From: Gemmatimonadota bacterium | GTDB lineage: Bacteria; Latescibacterota; UBA2968 | NCBI GenBank assembly: GCA_002714465.1 | Contig: PAXL01000030.1 | Coordinates: forward strand, 34,516-88,027 | Length of the DNA stretch: 53,512 bases | Direction: 5' to 3' | Part shown: piece after piece, positions 1 to 9,026 of the stretch | How the letters are laid out: every line of letters begins with the position of its first letter | Position numbering within the stretch: position 1 is the stretch's first letter | The notes under the pieces: model-generated | Database searches by the model: none | What the model was told of the DNA's origin: nothing | What the model saw: only the letters and a program-made list of their open reading frames with translations | Position numbers and translations under genes: made by a program

Positions 1-2
1 CC

Positions 3-899
3 ATCGTATGGATCCTTATCTCAACCCCCTGGCTCTTTCCCACACCCGCCCTGAGCGACGCCTTCGGTGCCTACTGGTATCAGGGCAAGGCAGAGATCAC
101 TAGTTACGACCTGTCGCAGGCGCGCTACGGTGAGATTCACGAGGGGCACGCGGTGTTGATCTTCGTGACGGAAGACCTGTCTGCATCTAGGCAGGTCAAG
201 CTCGACGAGCCTTCTAGCGCCGGAGCAGAGGCGATCAAGGTCCTAAAGCTGAATACAACTAGGAAGTTCACCACCGGGATCTATCCCTACTCGATGATGA
301 CATCGGTGTTCACCCCAGTCTACGCCGACAGGTATCCGCAGACCCTCAAAGTCACGACCTCCAGCCAGGAATGGTGCGGACATACGTTCACGCAGCTCAA
401 CCTCGTTGACGGTGCTTATCGCGCTCGGCTCATGTCTTACTTCGAACGTGAGGGTGACCGTGACCTGATATGGTCAGACGGAATCCCTGAAGACGAGATC
501 TGGAACCGGATCCGACTCAACCCATCAACCCTTCCGAGCGGATCGGTTCGGATAATCCCCGGAACAATCTACCAGCGACTCAAGCACAGAGCCTGGGGTG
601 TATACGAAGCTGAGGCTGCTGTCGAGGCACACGCTACCGATGCCGACCTCAGGGTTTACACGCTCGTATTCGACCGCATAGGAAGACGACTTTCGATCAC
701 GTTTAGGAGTGCCTTTCCCCACGAGATCGAATCTTGGGAGGAAACATCCAGATCGGGCTTCGGACCGGCCGAAACGGAACTGACGACGAGAGCCAAACTC
801 CGGAAAAGGATAGTCACGGACTACTGGCGACAGAACAAAAACGAGCACGCCTACCTGAGAGGAGCACTTGGGCTGGAGATGTCACGAGCGAGGAATTGA
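3..899 (+). CDS. Conserved exported protein, 5'-truncated (family often mislabelled septum formation inhibitor Maf)
   Basis: The frame is open from the first complete codon of the window, so the start lies upstream. The visible N-terminus is hydrophobic (residues IVWILI) and runs into LSDAFGAYW, which looks like the end of a signal peptide with export to the periplasm or outer surface. The following text (YWYQGKAEI, QARYGEI, LIFVTED, EWCGHTFTQLN, FGPAETELTT) matches from memory a family common in Bacteroidetes that databases often call Maf, although it has none of the Maf pyrophosphatase motifs. The molecular function is unknown. An internal ATG would give about 248 residues but would drop conserved sequence, so I prefer the longer truncated frame. 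The stop is TGA at 897-899. Family assignment is from recall, not from a search. Confidence 0.75.
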   Translation: MVWILISTPWLFPTPALSDAFGAYWYQGKAEITSYDLSQARYGEIHEGHAVLIFVTEDLSASRQVKLDEPSSAGAEAIKVLKLNTTRKFTTGIYPYSMMTSVFTPVYADRYPQTLKVTTSSQEWCGHTFTQLNLVDGAYRARLMSYFEREGDRDLIWSDGIPEDEIWNRIRLNPSTLPSGSVRIIPGTIYQRLKHRAWGVYEAEAAVEAHATDADLRVYTLVFDRIGRRLSITFRSAFPHEIESWEETSRSGFGPAETELTTRAKLRKRIVTDYWRQNKNEHAYLRGALGLEMSRARN

Positions 900-943
900 C
901 GAGGTAAGCAGGATCAGTCGTGTTGCAGTGAAGACATTCACAC

Positions 944-1185
944 TTGAGGCGACGAGCCAGTCCATTTTTTCGACTCAAGCACCCAGCCAATAACGAGTGG
1001 GCCTCGATGCTTGAACTGCTGGATGGAACTCATCCTATATTCATCACAGATCCTGAGCACAAGAGAGGGAAGGCCGACTTCGGCTTGATGGTCAAGTGTA
1101 TAGAAGCATCTTCCACTTTGCTAAAATCTCGTGGGACCCCGGTATCGAAGAAACCGACTTCCACAGCGATTTCGAGGTAACCTAA
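944..1185 (+). pseudogene. Frameshifted gene remnant, product unrecognised
   Basis: From 944 one frame reads protein-like text ending in DGTHPIFITDPEHK near 1063. After that a second frame becomes protein-like (GQVYRSIFHFAKISWDP, then DFHSDFEVT) and ends with TAA at 1183-1185. Removing two bases (one AG of the GAGAGG run at 1063-1068) joins the two into one frame. There is no clear ribosome binding site, and the first frame starts only from a TTG. I read this as the C-terminal remains of a decayed gene. I first suspected a Gfo/Idh/MocA C-terminus, but the rejoined text does not support that. The gap between the preceding gene and nfo (900-1271) holds nothing else I recognise. Confidence 0.35.
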
Positions 1186-1271
1186 CCAAGAGGCAACGTC
1201 ATCACAATCAACTCGACACACACGACAGATCACGGCGCGGCCTGGCCGACTCACCAAGGATACCGGCAAGC

Positions 1272-2117
1272 ATGATATTCGGAGCACACGAATCGATATC
1301 CGGGGGCGTTTTCAACGCAATCACGCGAGGGCAGAACGCCACCTGCGACGCAATACAGATCTTCAACAAGTCGAACAACCAGTGGCGGGCGAAGGTCTTG
1401 AAGCCTGACGAAATCGACCAGTACTTTCAGGCGATCGAAGAGACCGGCGTTTCCGTCGCCTGCTCTCACTCGAGCTACTTGATCAACATCGGTTCCCCCG
1501 ATGACGCGCTCCGCGCCAAATCCCGAAACTCGCTCCAGGAGGAGACGGAGCGATGCAACCTCTTGAAGATTCCGAACCTTGTGTTCCATCCGGGATCGCA
1601 CGTCGGATCCGGCGAAGAAGAGGGAATGGGCCGGATAGCGAACGCCATGAACGAGATCCTCGCCGCGATCCCCGACAACACCGTCACGCTTTGCCTTGAG
1701 ACAACTGCAGGGCAGGGCAGCAATCTAGGCTACACCTTCGAGCAGATCGCGTCTATGATGGATCGTGTCGAAGAAAAGAAGCACGTCGGCGTCTGCCTAG
1801 ACACGTGCCACATCTTCGCGGCGGGCTACCCAATCACCGAGCCCTCCGACTATGAGGACACAATCGGGGCATTCGATGACATCATAGGACTCGACTCTCT
1901 AAAGATCGTGCACACCAACGACAGCAAGATGGAGTTTGGTTCGAAGAAGGACCGGCACGAGCACATCGGAAAGGGCTATATCGGGATACAGGCATTCGAG
2001 AACTTTGTGAACGACAAGCGATTCGCAGAAATCCCGTTCATCCTTGAAACACCTAAAGAAGACGACCTAGCCGAGGACATTCAGAATCTCGCGACGCTTC
2101 GTGGTCTCGTGAAGTAG
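1272..2117 (+). CDS. nfo: Endonuclease IV (AP endonuclease)
   Basis: Cytoplasmic base-excision-repair enzyme that nicks 5' of abasic sites and removes 3'-blocking groups. The 281 residues match the usual length of the family (about 280). The TIM-barrel metal ligands are spread along the chain as expected: H near residue 69 (ACSHSSYL), FHPGSH near 105, the Glu of LCLETTAG near 143, CLDTCHIFAAG near 175, HTNDSK near 214, DRHEHIGKG near 227 and the Glu of ILETP near 257. These cover the three PROSITE AP-nuclease-2 signatures. Start: ATG at 1272 opens MIFGAHESISGG, the canonical N-terminus; an upstream in-frame extension to 1131 is not conserved in character. No strong SD is seen. A membrane-protein gene follows three bases after the stop. 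Confidence 0.95.
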   Translation: MIFGAHESISGGVFNAITRGQNATCDAIQIFNKSNNQWRAKVLKPDEIDQYFQAIEETGVSVACSHSSYLINIGSPDDALRAKSRNSLQEETERCNLLKIPNLVFHPGSHVGSGEEEGMGRIANAMNEILAAIPDNTVTLCLETTAGQGSNLGYTFEQIASMMDRVEEKKHVGVCLDTCHIFAAGYPITEPSDYEDTIGAFDDIIGLDSLKIVHTNDSKMEFGSKKDRHEHIGKGYIGIQAFENFVNDKRFAEIPFILETPKEDDLAEDIQNLATLRGLVK

Positions 2118-2120
2118 ACC

Positions 2121-2795
2121 TTGAAAGATTCCGCCCTTGAAATCGCGCCCCCCAGAAGGGCTTTCCTGTTCATCTTCCTGATCACGGGCGTCGTGCTGCT
2201 GCTTAACGGACTGGCCGTCTTATTCTTTGCTCCAATCCCGCACGTGGCCAAGACGACCCACCCTGGAACCCTCACGCCATCCTTCGGTGTAGGTGGGTGG
2301 ATGCCCATAGCCGCGGGTCTCCTCTGCTTCGCAGGAGCAGCCTGGATGCTCAACCGGCATCGAAAGGTCACACGAATCGCGGAGCTCGTGCACGCGGATC
2401 TGCCCGAATCGGGTCACAATCCTGAGAGCCGAGGCCAATTCCTCCGAGCACTCCTAGATCGGGCGAATGACTTGGTGTCCGCACTAGTCCTCTTTCCAGA
2501 AGCGCTCGTCACGATCGACCTTCAGATCGGAGACGCTCATCGGCTCGAATTCGAAGTCGGAAAATCGGTCAATTTTCCTGCCCGCCTCTCTCCCGTAAAA
2601 GGTGCGATTGCCACGAAAATCGAGCAGTACTCGGAGTGCGTCCTCCTCGAAACAGAGGCCCTGCTGGACTTTCCGAACGAGCAAGAGGCTTCTGATTTTG
2701 TCGAGATCCTCGCATCCGATATCCTGGATCTCCCACCTGATTACGAGCTATCAGGTGATATCCAGGTCACGAAACGCCAGCAGATGAGCACCTGA
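2121..2795 (+). CDS. Hypothetical two-TM membrane protein
   Basis: 224 residues from a TTG start three bases after the nfo stop, so translation is probably coupled to nfo. Two hydrophobic segments are visible: residues 13-37 (FLFIFLITGVVLLLNGLAVL) and about 58-76 (GGWMPIAAGLLCFAGAAWM). They are followed by a basic stretch (NRHRK) and a soluble C-terminal domain of about 140 residues with no recognised motif. The first TM segment requires a start near 2121, and no in-frame ATG precedes it. Topology is probably a hairpin with the soluble part cytoplasmic. I do not recognise the family. The weak start signal keeps confidence moderate. Confidence 0.6.
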   Translation: MKDSALEIAPPRRAFLFIFLITGVVLLLNGLAVLFFAPIPHVAKTTHPGTLTPSFGVGGWMPIAAGLLCFAGAAWMLNRHRKVTRIAELVHADLPESGHNPESRGQFLRALLDRANDLVSALVLFPEALVTIDLQIGDAHRLEFEVGKSVNFPARLSPVKGAIATKIEQYSECVLLETEALLDFPNEQEASDFVEILASDILDLPPDYELSGDIQVTKRQQMST

Positions 2796-3163
2796 CCGGA
2801 ACCGTGCGGACCTGAACACGTTCAATCCCCTTACTGCAGATCACCTTACCAGAATAGGTCAGAAAAGGGGGCACCTCTAGGCCAGTGGACGGTCGAAACC
2901 TAGAACCCTCGCCCGTCACTTGTGCTGGCATCCTAATGCTTCCCAACTTTTTGAAAGAAACACAGCTAGAAAGAGGGACGACGGGAGAAAACACGAAGGA
3001 CGAAGAGGTGCGCCACGACAAGATCCAGAGGAAAACCGAAAGGGCAGAATCTCTTATGTGGACCAATCGCACTTCAATACAGACAGGTTTGCCCACCTTA
3101 CTCCAAGTCTTGATGCCCGCCTATATGGCCTAATCAGGCTGATTGGTCAGATGGTAGCAGATT
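2796..3163. other. Intergenic region between convergent genes, nothing convincing
   Basis: This lies between the membrane-protein gene (plus) and the dioxygenase gene (minus). Several short frames are open, but none has a ribosome binding site or recognisable protein. A weak inverted repeat (CTAATCAG and CTGATTGG near 3129-3145) sits between the converging genes and could act as a modest terminator, but it has no T-tract. Confidence 0.4.
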
Positions 3164-3910
3164 TCATTTCGCAATTGAGGAATTACTGCCTCTCAACCAC
3201 TCCCTGCACTGCCCCTCTCCATTCCCCGTCACGTTGAAGGCGAACGTGTTGAGCCGTCGCGAGCGCCCCGACGTGTTTGGCGCCGACCCGTGTATGATCA
3301 GCGCACTGAAGAAAACCGCATCTCCCGGTGCCATCTCGACGGCTGTCGCATCATCACGATCCTGATAGTGTCCGGGTAGAAACACACCGAAGCTCGTCTT
3401 CTCACGCTCGTGGTCTTGCAGTCCCCACTGGTGACTGCCTGAAACAAACTCCGTGCAGCCGTTCGCGAGATCTGCTCCATCGATCGCGACCATGCAGTTG
3501 ACCATCAGAGGGTCGTTCGCTTCCTGTTTCCAGTAGGCGAAGTCCTGATGCCACGGGATGGCCGAACCGTCGTTCGCAGCCTTCATCAGGAGCTTGCTGT
3601 GGTAAAGCGAAACGTTCTCCCCGATAAGTGCTTCGACGATGTCGAGCATCGTATCACTACGGAGCATACGGTTCAGCGTCGGACTGACCACTTCGCTGTG
3701 CATCAGTTGGCGAATCAGCCTAGGGGTGTTCACATCCCCGAACTCTTCCCAGCTGATGCCGACACCATCAGGAGGTTCCGCCGCCATCCGATCGTGCAGA
3801 TCCTCTATCTCAGACCGAATCGCCCGGATGTCCTTGTCGCAGAAGAGCCCACGGCGAACGAGGTAGCCAGCCTCGTCGAATTGATTTTTTTCCAGATCCG
3901 TCAAACTCAT
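3164..3910 (-). CDS. Phytanoyl-CoA dioxygenase (PhyH) family protein
   Basis: Predicted cytoplasmic Fe(II)/2-oxoglutarate-dependent oxygenase, 248 residues. The iron triad is visible: H121 and D123 in WHQDFAYW and H207 in IIHGSAPNTS, with an Arg about ten residues later (SGRSRR) placed to bind 2-oxoglutarate. The substrate cannot be told from sequence; family members hydroxylate CoA-linked branched fatty acids or many small molecules. Start: ATG at 3910, with GGAAGGAGG about 12 bases upstream. A longer frame to 4000 would add 30 residues unlike the family. It is divergent from a second, only distantly similar PhyH gene at 4044, with 133 bases between the starts. Confidence 0.88.
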   Translation of the reverse strand: MSLTDLEKNQFDEAGYLVRRGLFCDKDIRAIRSEIEDLHDRMAAEPPDGVGISWEEFGDVNTPRLIRQLMHSEVVSPTLNRMLRSDTMLDIVEALIGENVSLYHSKLLMKAANDGSAIPWHQDFAYWKQEANDPLMVNCMVAIDGADLANGCTEFVSGSHQWGLQDHEREKTSFGVFLPGHYQDRDDATAVEMAPGDAVFFSALIIHGSAPNTSGRSRRLNTFAFNVTGNGEGQCREWLRGSNSSIAK

Positions 3911-3934
3911 CTCAAATAGTGCCTCCTTCCCGGT

Positions 3935-3963
3935 AAAATAGACGGCGACTTCAAGGCGATCAA
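3935..3963 (-). promoter_or_regulatory. Sigma-70-type promoter for the minus-strand PhyH gene
   Basis: On the minus strand TTGATC (3958-3963) is followed after 17 bp by TATTTT (3935-3940). The start codon is at 3910, giving a leader of about 20 bases that contains the ribosome binding site. Confidence 0.5.
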
Positions 3964-4043
3964 CACGAAACACCTTGACCGGCTCGTCGACCTGGACCAC
4001 AGTAGAATTGACCTAGCCCAATTCGAAAAGCACGGAATAACAA

Positions 4044-4802
4044 ATGATCACACAGTCCCAGAAAGCCCATTTCCGCGAACAGGGATACCTGACCATACCT
4101 GGTGCCGTCCCGAAAGTCATGATCGACCGCGTCCTACACGCGATCAACCATTCGCTTGGAGAGGAGGGCATGAACAAGGACGACCTACCGACGTTCAGGG
4201 CACAGTCTTACTGTAAGGAAATCCGGGAACACGCCGCCGTGGTCAGCCTCCTCAACGATTCGCCAGTCTATGCAGCAGCAGAGTCGCTGATGGGACACGG
4301 TTGCGTTCGGCAGGTAACGGGAGGACAAATTGCACTGCGATTTCCTCGACCTCTCGGGATTGATCCCCCACCGCCAAACGGTCACCTGGACGGACTTGGG
4401 AGCGGGCTGAACGGAAGCGCGAAGGGCACCTACAGGCGTGGGTTCACGGCTCTGGCAGTCATTCTCTTGAACGATCTGGACACACCGAACAGCGGCAACT
4501 TCACAGTCTGGCCCAAATCGCATACATTCTTCGAGAACCACTTCAAGAGGGTGGGCGTCGAGGTTCTCGAGAACGGTATGCCCCGGCTGGACTTGCCTGA
4601 GCCGCCCCTACAGATCACGGGACACGCCGGCGATGCTGTAATCGTACATCACCAGATCGTTCACGGGGCTGCACCGAACACATCACCCAACATCCGCTAC
4701 GCAGCCATCTTCCGGCTCCGTCACGTCAAGTGTGAGGATTTCGGGAACGGGGCCTACACAAACATCTGGCACGAGTGGGACGGCATTCACGAGTTGGTTT
4801 GA
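4044..4802 (+). CDS. Second phytanoyl-CoA dioxygenase (PhyH) family protein
   Basis: 252-residue Fe(II)/2-oxoglutarate oxygenase. H114 and D116 (NGHLDGLG) and H207 (IVHGAAPNTS) form the iron site, and R218 in NIRYAAIFR is the likely 2-oxoglutarate anchor. The N-terminus (HFREQGYLTIPGAV) is the usual PhyH opening. The loop before the first His (LGIDPPPPNG) is unusually proline-rich. The ATG at 4044 has no strong SD in its AT-rich leader. It is divergent from the dioxygenase at 3164-3910 and lies 28 bases upstream of selD in the same direction. Substrate unknown. Confidence 0.85.
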   Translation: MITQSQKAHFREQGYLTIPGAVPKVMIDRVLHAINHSLGEEGMNKDDLPTFRAQSYCKEIREHAAVVSLLNDSPVYAAAESLMGHGCVRQVTGGQIALRFPRPLGIDPPPPNGHLDGLGSGLNGSAKGTYRRGFTALAVILLNDLDTPNSGNFTVWPKSHTFFENHFKRVGVEVLENGMPRLDLPEPPLQITGHAGDAVIVHHQIVHGAAPNTSPNIRYAAIFRLRHVKCEDFGNGAYTNIWHEWDGIHELV

Positions 4803-4830
4803 GAAATAGCGCACTGCAACCAGGAGAACC

Positions 4831-5883
4831 ATGCTTTTCGGATCAAGAAAAAAAACTCTCACGGGGCTTGCGAAGACCTGTGGCTGAGCGGCCAAGATCA
4901 GTCCGGTCGGACTGAACACGCTTCTGGAGAAACTCCCGAGGGTGGACGACCCTAACCTGCTGGTCGGGTTCAAAACGTCCGACGATGCGGGCATATACAA
5001 GCTGTCCGAAGACCAGGCAATCGTCGTCACAGCGGACATCATCACCCCACCCGTGGACGACCCGTATACCTTCGGCCAGATCGCAGCGGCAAATTCACTG
5101 AGCGATGTTTACGCCATGGGGGGAAGTCCGCTGACCTGCCTAAATCTCGCAGGTTTCCCAAGCAACGAATTGGGTGAAGAGGTCTTGCACGGGATCATCG
5201 AGGGGGCGCTGAGCAAAATCGACGAAGCAGGTGCCGTACTCGCCGGGGGGCATACGATGGAAGACGAGGAACCGAAGTTTGGCCTGGCAGTCACGGGAAT
5301 CGTTGACCCGAAAAGCTACTGGCCGAACGCTGGCGCTCGGACCGGTGATCTGCTGGTGCTCACAAAGCCGATCGGAAGTGGCGCCCTGTTCAACGGCAAC
5401 CTCAAGGGATGGGTGTCCGCGACTGCACTGAAGAGTTGCATCGAAACCATCACGACTCTGAATCGACTCGGAGCCGAGATCGCAAGGGAATTTGACATCC
5501 ACGCGGCTACAGACATCACGGGATTCGGTTTGGCTGGGCACACTCTGGAGATGGCTCAGGGATCGCAGGTGTGTATTGACCTCAATGTCAGTGAAATTCC
5601 GCTTATGAGCGAAGCACTAGACATGTATGAGAAGGGCGTTACAACTGGAGTCAATAAAGAGAACAAAAACCTGATCGAAGGTCACGTCTCGTTCGACGCG
5701 TCTGTGTCTAACACACACCAAGAACTCATGGTAGATCCGCAGACAAGCGGGGGGCTTTTGGTCGCCTTACCTGAGCAGGATGCGAAGGGCTTGGTACCGA
5801 GGCTGCACGACCTCGGACTCAGCGGTGCCGGGATCATCGGACAGGTCTCGGAAAAGTCGGGAGTGTCGCTCAAGTTCATCTAG
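4831..5883 (+). CDS. selD: Selenide, water dikinase; a selenocysteine-containing selenoprotein (TGA at codon 19 read as Sec)
   Basis: Makes selenophosphate from selenide and ATP, the selenium donor for Sec-tRNA and selenouridine. ATG at 4831 follows AGGAG by six bases. Reading through TGA at 4885-4887 gives LAKTCGUAAKISP; U19 aligns with the catalytic Cys17 of E. coli SelD and K22 with its Lys20. The rest is a normal SelD: DDAGIY, GRIAAANS-type region (FGQIAAANSLSDVYAMGG), AGGHTMED, FGLAVTGIV, ATDITGFGLAGH and DPQTSGGLL. Total length is 350 residues (E. coli 347). The downstream-only frame from GTG 4942 (313 residues) lacks the active site and has no RBS. The host must have Sec insertion machinery, none of which is in the window. 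Confidence 0.93.
4886..4923 (+). promoter_or_regulatory. Bacterial SECIS-like hairpin overlapping and following the selD UGA
   Basis: Immediately 3' of the UGA, AGTCC (4900-4904) and GGACT (4909-4913) form a 5-bp stem with apical loop GGTC. The base closes with GAGCG (4886-4890) against CGCTT (4919-4923), leaving an internal loop. The 12-base spacing from UGA to the apical stem and the GGU in the loop agree with the known SelB-binding element of E. coli fdhF. Confidence 0.8.
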
Positions 5884-5913
5884 ATCCCGAAGAACAGGTT
5901 CACAGACGCAGAA

Positions 5914-5937
5914 CTCTCAGGTCTCGCCACCTGAGGG
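5914..5937 (+). terminator. Hairpin after selD, possible weak terminator
   Basis: CTCTCAGGT (5914-5922) pairs with ACCTGAGGG (5929-5937), with one G-T pair, around a six-base loop, 31 bases after the selD stop. No T-tract follows, so intrinsic termination is doubtful; it may stabilise the 3' end. The rest of 5938-6058 shows no gene. Confidence 0.35.
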
Positions 5938-6058
5938 AGCGCCGAGCAGCAGAAGCCAGCAAGGCTGCAATGATTATGGATTTACGAGTGTTGTCTCAGC
6001 ATCGGTTCTCGATGTCACATCCCAAGGTTCGCCTCCTAGGCCCGTGCAGACAATCGGC

Positions 6059-6083
6059 AAAAAAACCGGTAGAAATCTGCCGG
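6059..6083 (-). terminator. Rho-independent terminator of uvrB-nadC
   Basis: On the minus strand a 7-bp stem (CCGGCAG and CTACCGG, one G-U pair) with loop ATTT is followed directly by seven T. It lies 28 bases after the nadC stop. Confidence 0.85.
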
Positions 6084-6111
6084 GTCCGGATCCCACAACG
6101 ATGCCGCTTCA

Positions 6112-6969
6112 CTATCGGAAGAGCATGCTGATGTCGAGAGCAACAGCCGAGTGCGTCAAAGACCCAACCGAGATGTAGTCGACCCCGGATTCGGCGATCT
6201 CTTTAACCGTCGTCAGGGTCACATTGCCTGACGCTTCCAAGAGCGGTCCGCCCCCATCTTCCTTGATCTGCTGAACGGCCTTTGCCATCGTATCGACATC
6301 CATATTGTCGAACATGACCCAATCGACATCGGCCATCAAAGCTTCTTCGAATTCAACGAGGTTCTTGACTTCAACCTCGATCTTTAAGTTCCCCTCCTTC
6401 CCGTTCACGTGCTCTCGCACACCAAAGACCGCCGGCCCGATTCCCTCGGCCGCTTCGATATGATTCTCCTTGATCAGAACCATGTCAAACAGACCGAATC
6501 GGTGATTCTGCCCGCCGCCGGAGGAAACGGCATACTTGTCGAGCCGTCTCCACCCGGGAATCGTCTTCCGCGTGTCCAGGATCTTAGCGTTGGTATGGGC
6601 GATGGTCCTAACAAAGCGAGATGTCAAAGTCGCAACACCTGACATTCGCTGCAGAAAATTGAGGGCTGTTCTCTCCCCGGTCAGGAGCGCGCGCGCTGGA
6701 CCGACCACCGTCGCGATCTGATCGCCAGAACGAACGATGTCTCCGTCAGCAACCTGCGTGCGGAATGTGGTCTTTTTGTCGACCGTATCGAACACCCACT
6801 CGGCCACGTCGAGCCCCGCCACCGTCCCGGCTGCCTTAGCCACGAACCGCGCCGAGGATGTCTTGTCTACCGGGACCGTCCACTCGCTCGTGATGTCGCC
6901 GGGACCGATATCCTCTGCGAGTGCCGTATCGATCAAAGGTTGTACGTCCTGTCGATTCAAGTCGGTCAT
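6112..6969 (-). CDS. nadC: Nicotinate-nucleotide pyrophosphorylase (quinolinate phosphoribosyltransferase)
   Basis: Converts quinolinate and PRPP to nicotinate mononucleotide in de novo NAD synthesis. The 285 residues match the family length. Seen in the sequence: [11 protein letters not shown] near the N-terminus, [62 protein letters not shown] and the closing [10 protein letters not shown]. Basic residues in these blocks are the known quinolinate and phosphate contacts. The ATG at 6969 overlaps the uvrB stop as ATGA, so the two are one operon with coupled translation, ending at the terminator at 6059-6083. No nadA or nadB is nearby. Confidence 0.95.
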   Translation of the reverse strand: MTDLNRQDVQPLIDTALAEDIGPGDITSEWTVPVDKTSSARFVAKAAGTVAGLDVAEWVFDTVDKKTTFRTQVADGDIVRSGDQIATVVGPARALLTGERTALNFLQRMSGVATLTSRFVRTIAHTNAKILDTRKTIPGWRRLDKYAVSSGGGQNHRFGLFDMVLIKENHIEAAEGIGPAVFGVREHVNGKEGNLKIEVEVKNLVEFEEALMADVDWVMFDNMDVDTMAKAVQQIKEDGGGPLLEASGNVTLTTVKEIAESGVDYISVGSLTHSAVALDISMLFR

Positions 6970-8966
6970 GATGACTCCCGAAGCAGCTTCTCCTTAATTC
7001 GCACGATCTCGTCACGACACTCTGCTGCCTTCTCGAAGTTCAGCTCGGCAGCCGCAACGGACATCTGCCTCTCAAGTTCTGCAATAAGCTCGGTCGGATC
7101 CTTTTCCACGTCATACAGGGGTTCGGGTTCTGTCGCCCGATCCTCTTCCATCCTCGCGTCCTCGGTCACTCGGGTCACCTGGAGAATCTCTTCTGCGGAC
7201 TTGAACACCGTCTCCGGTATTATCCCATGTGCTTCATTGTGCGCTGTCTGCAACTCGCGACGCCTGTTCGTCTCGTTAATCGCCCGTTGCATCGAGTCAG
7301 TTATCTTGTCGCCATACATGACAACCGTTCCATCAGCGTTCCGGGCGGCCCGACCGGCCGTCTGAATCAGCGAGCGTTCGGATCGAAGAAACCCCTCCTT
7401 GTCCGCATCCAGAATCGCGACCAGCGACACCTCCGGCATGTCTAATCCTTCCCGGAGCAAGTTGACCCCGACAAGCACGTCGAACTTGCCCAGACGCAGA
7501 TCCCGAATCAGCTCAACACGATCGAGGGAATCGATTTCAGAGTGCAGGTATCGCGCCCGAATCCCAATATCTCGCATGTAGTCCGCGAGATCCTCTGCCA
7601 TTCGTTTGGTCAACGTAGTCACGAGGACGCGGTCGTTGTTCTCGATCCGGACACGTGCTTCCTCGACCAAATCGTCGACCTGTCCCCGGACCGGGCGCAC
7701 CTCGACCACAGGATCCAGAAGACCCGTTGGCCGAATGACCTGCTCGACTACCACACCCTCAGACTTCTCGAGTTCGTAATCGGCAGGCGTAGCGGACATG
7801 AAGATTACCTGGCTTATCTTACCTTCAAACTCCTCGTGATAAAGCGGACGGTTGTCCATCGCGGCTGGCAGCCTAAACCCGTGCTCGACAAGCGTCTCCT
7901 TGCGCGTTCGGTCGCCCTTCCACATGCCTCGGATCTGCGGCATCGTAACGTGGGATTCGTCGATCACCATCAGGTAATCGTCGCCTAAAAAATCCAGAAG
8001 CACGTAGGGTGGCTGTCCCGGCTGTCGCCCATCGATATAGCGTGAATAGTTCTCGATTCCCGGGCAGAACCCGATCTCGCGCATCATCTCGATGTCGTAT
8101 CGTGTCCGGGTCTCAAGACGTTGCGCTTCCAGCAACTTCCCTTCGTCCCGAAACTCTGCCAGCCGCTTCGCCAGATCCACTTCCATGTCCATGATCGCAC
8201 GTTCGATCCGGTCACCTGAAGTCACGAAGTGCTTGGCCGGGAAGATCGACATCTCTTCAGTCTCTTCGACGATCTCTCCAGTAAGAATGTTGATCATCGA
8301 GACCGTCTCGACCTCGTCACCCCAGAGCTCGACGCGAACGGCGAGCTCCTGTTCCATCGGCCGAATCTCGACTACATCGCCGCGAACACGAAAGGTTCCG
8401 GCTTCGAAAGACAGGTCGTTCCGCGTGAAGTGAATGTCGACGAGCTTACGGAGCATCTCGTCGCGATCGATCATTTCACCCTTCTTCAGCCTCACGTGAA
8501 GACGATCGTACTCGTCCGGATTCCCGATGCCGTAGATGCAGGACACACTAGCGACGATGATCACATCTTGTCTGGACTGGAGCGCACTCGTCGCCCTCAG
8601 CCTGAGACGCGTGATCTCGTCGTTGATATCAACTTCTTTATCGATATACGTATCCGTAACAGGCTTGTAGGCCTCCGGCTGGTAGTAGTCGTAGTAGGAG
8701 ATGAAGTACTCGACCGCATTATCCGGGAAGAAGGCCTTGAACTCGCCATACAACTGAGCGGCCAAGGTCTTGTTGTGGGAGATCACGATCGTCGGCTTCT
8801 GGATCGCCTCGATCACCTTCGAAATAGTGAAGGTCTTCCCCGTTCCCGTCGCCCCCATCAACGTTTGAAACCGGTCCCCTCTCTCGATACCTTGGGCCAG
8901 TTCCTCGATCGCTTTAGGCTGGTCACCCGATGGCTCGAAAGGAGCTTCGACCTGCAAATCTGGCAT
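6966..8966 (-). CDS. uvrB: Excinuclease ABC subunit B
   Basis: Damage-verification helicase of nucleotide excision repair, acting with UvrA and UvrC. 666 residues, normal for UvrB. Motifs: Walker A GATGTGKT near residue 40, [11 protein letters not shown] in the beta-hairpin region, [16 protein letters not shown], the helicase motif [21 protein letters not shown] and a C-terminal UVR domain ([13 protein letters not shown]) that binds UvrC. Start: ATG at 8966 giving [17 protein letters not shown], with AAGGAAAGG 7-8 bases upstream; the frame stays open to 9176, but that part is not UvrB-like. It is cotranscribed with nadC. A promoter is predicted at 8998-9026. Confidence 0.97.
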   Translation of the reverse strand: MPDLQVEAPFEPSGDQPKAIEELAQGIERGDRFQTLMGATGTGKTFTISKVIEAIQKPTIVISHNKTLAAQLYGEFKAFFPDNAVEYFISYYDYYQPEAYKPVTDTYIDKEVDINDEITRLRLRATSALQSRQDVIIVASVSCIYGIGNPDEYDRLHVRLKKGEMIDRDEMLRKLVDIHFTRNDLSFEAGTFRVRGDVVEIRPMEQELAVRVELWGDEVETVSMINILTGEIVEETEEMSIFPAKHFVTSGDRIERAIMDMEVDLAKRLAEFRDEGKLLEAQRLETRTRYDIEMMREIGFCPGIENYSRYIDGRQPGQPPYVLLDFLGDDYLMVIDESHVTMPQIRGMWKGDRTRKETLVEHGFRLPAAMDNRPLYHEEFEGKISQVIFMSATPADYELEKSEGVVVEQVIRPTGLLDPVVEVRPVRGQVDDLVEEARVRIENNDRVLVTTLTKRMAEDLADYMRDIGIRARYLHSEIDSLDRVELIRDLRLGKFDVLVGVNLLREGLDMPEVSLVAILDADKEGFLRSERSLIQTAGRAARNADGTVVMYGDKITDSMQRAINETNRRRELQTAHNEAHGIIPETVFKSAEEILQVTRVTEDARMEEDRATEPEPLYDVEKDPTELIAELERQMSVAAAELNFEKAAECRDEIVRIKEKLLRESS

Positions 8967-8997
8967 TAAAACACCTTTCCTTAGTGTGCTACCAACG

Positions 8998-9026
8998 AAT
9001 GTAGCCGTTCGATTAACGGGCAGCAA
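8998..9026 (-). promoter_or_regulatory. Predicted uvrB-nadC promoter
   Basis: Minus-strand TTGCTG (9021-9026), 17 bp, TACATT (8998-9003). The leader to the uvrB ATG is about 25 bases. An imperfect palindrome CGAA-8-TTCG (8996-9011) covers the -10 box. It resembles a LexA box only loosely because the spacing is two bases too long. The promoter lies inside the remains of a dead gene on the other strand. Confidence 0.5.

Noticed and set aside
944..1185. Remnant as the C-terminus of a Gfo/Idh/MocA protein
   Set aside because: The first frame resembled one, but the rejoined frame (RSIFHFAKISWDP) does not match that family.
2920..3237. Plus-strand frame ending in text such as DARLYGLIRLIGQMVADF
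   Set aside because: Looks faintly protein-like but has no RBS, overlaps the PhyH gene end and starts with low-quality charged text.
4942..5883. SelD starting at GTG 4942 as a complete gene
   Set aside because: It lacks the catalytic Sec/Cys and Lys and has no SD; the frame continues upstream through TGA to an ATG with a good SD.
5884..6058. tRNA-Sec gene next to selD
   Set aside because: The hairpin and GGTTCG-like bits do not form an acceptor stem, a long variable arm or a UCA anticodon loop.
8229..8969. Long open frame on the plus strand (about 246 codons)
   Set aside because: It is exactly antisense to uvrB, follows from uvrB codon use and has no recognisable domain or RBS.
8996..9011. 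LexA (SOS) box for uvrB
   Set aside because: CGAA-8-TTCG has two bases too many between the arms compared with the CGAAC-N4-GTTCG type.
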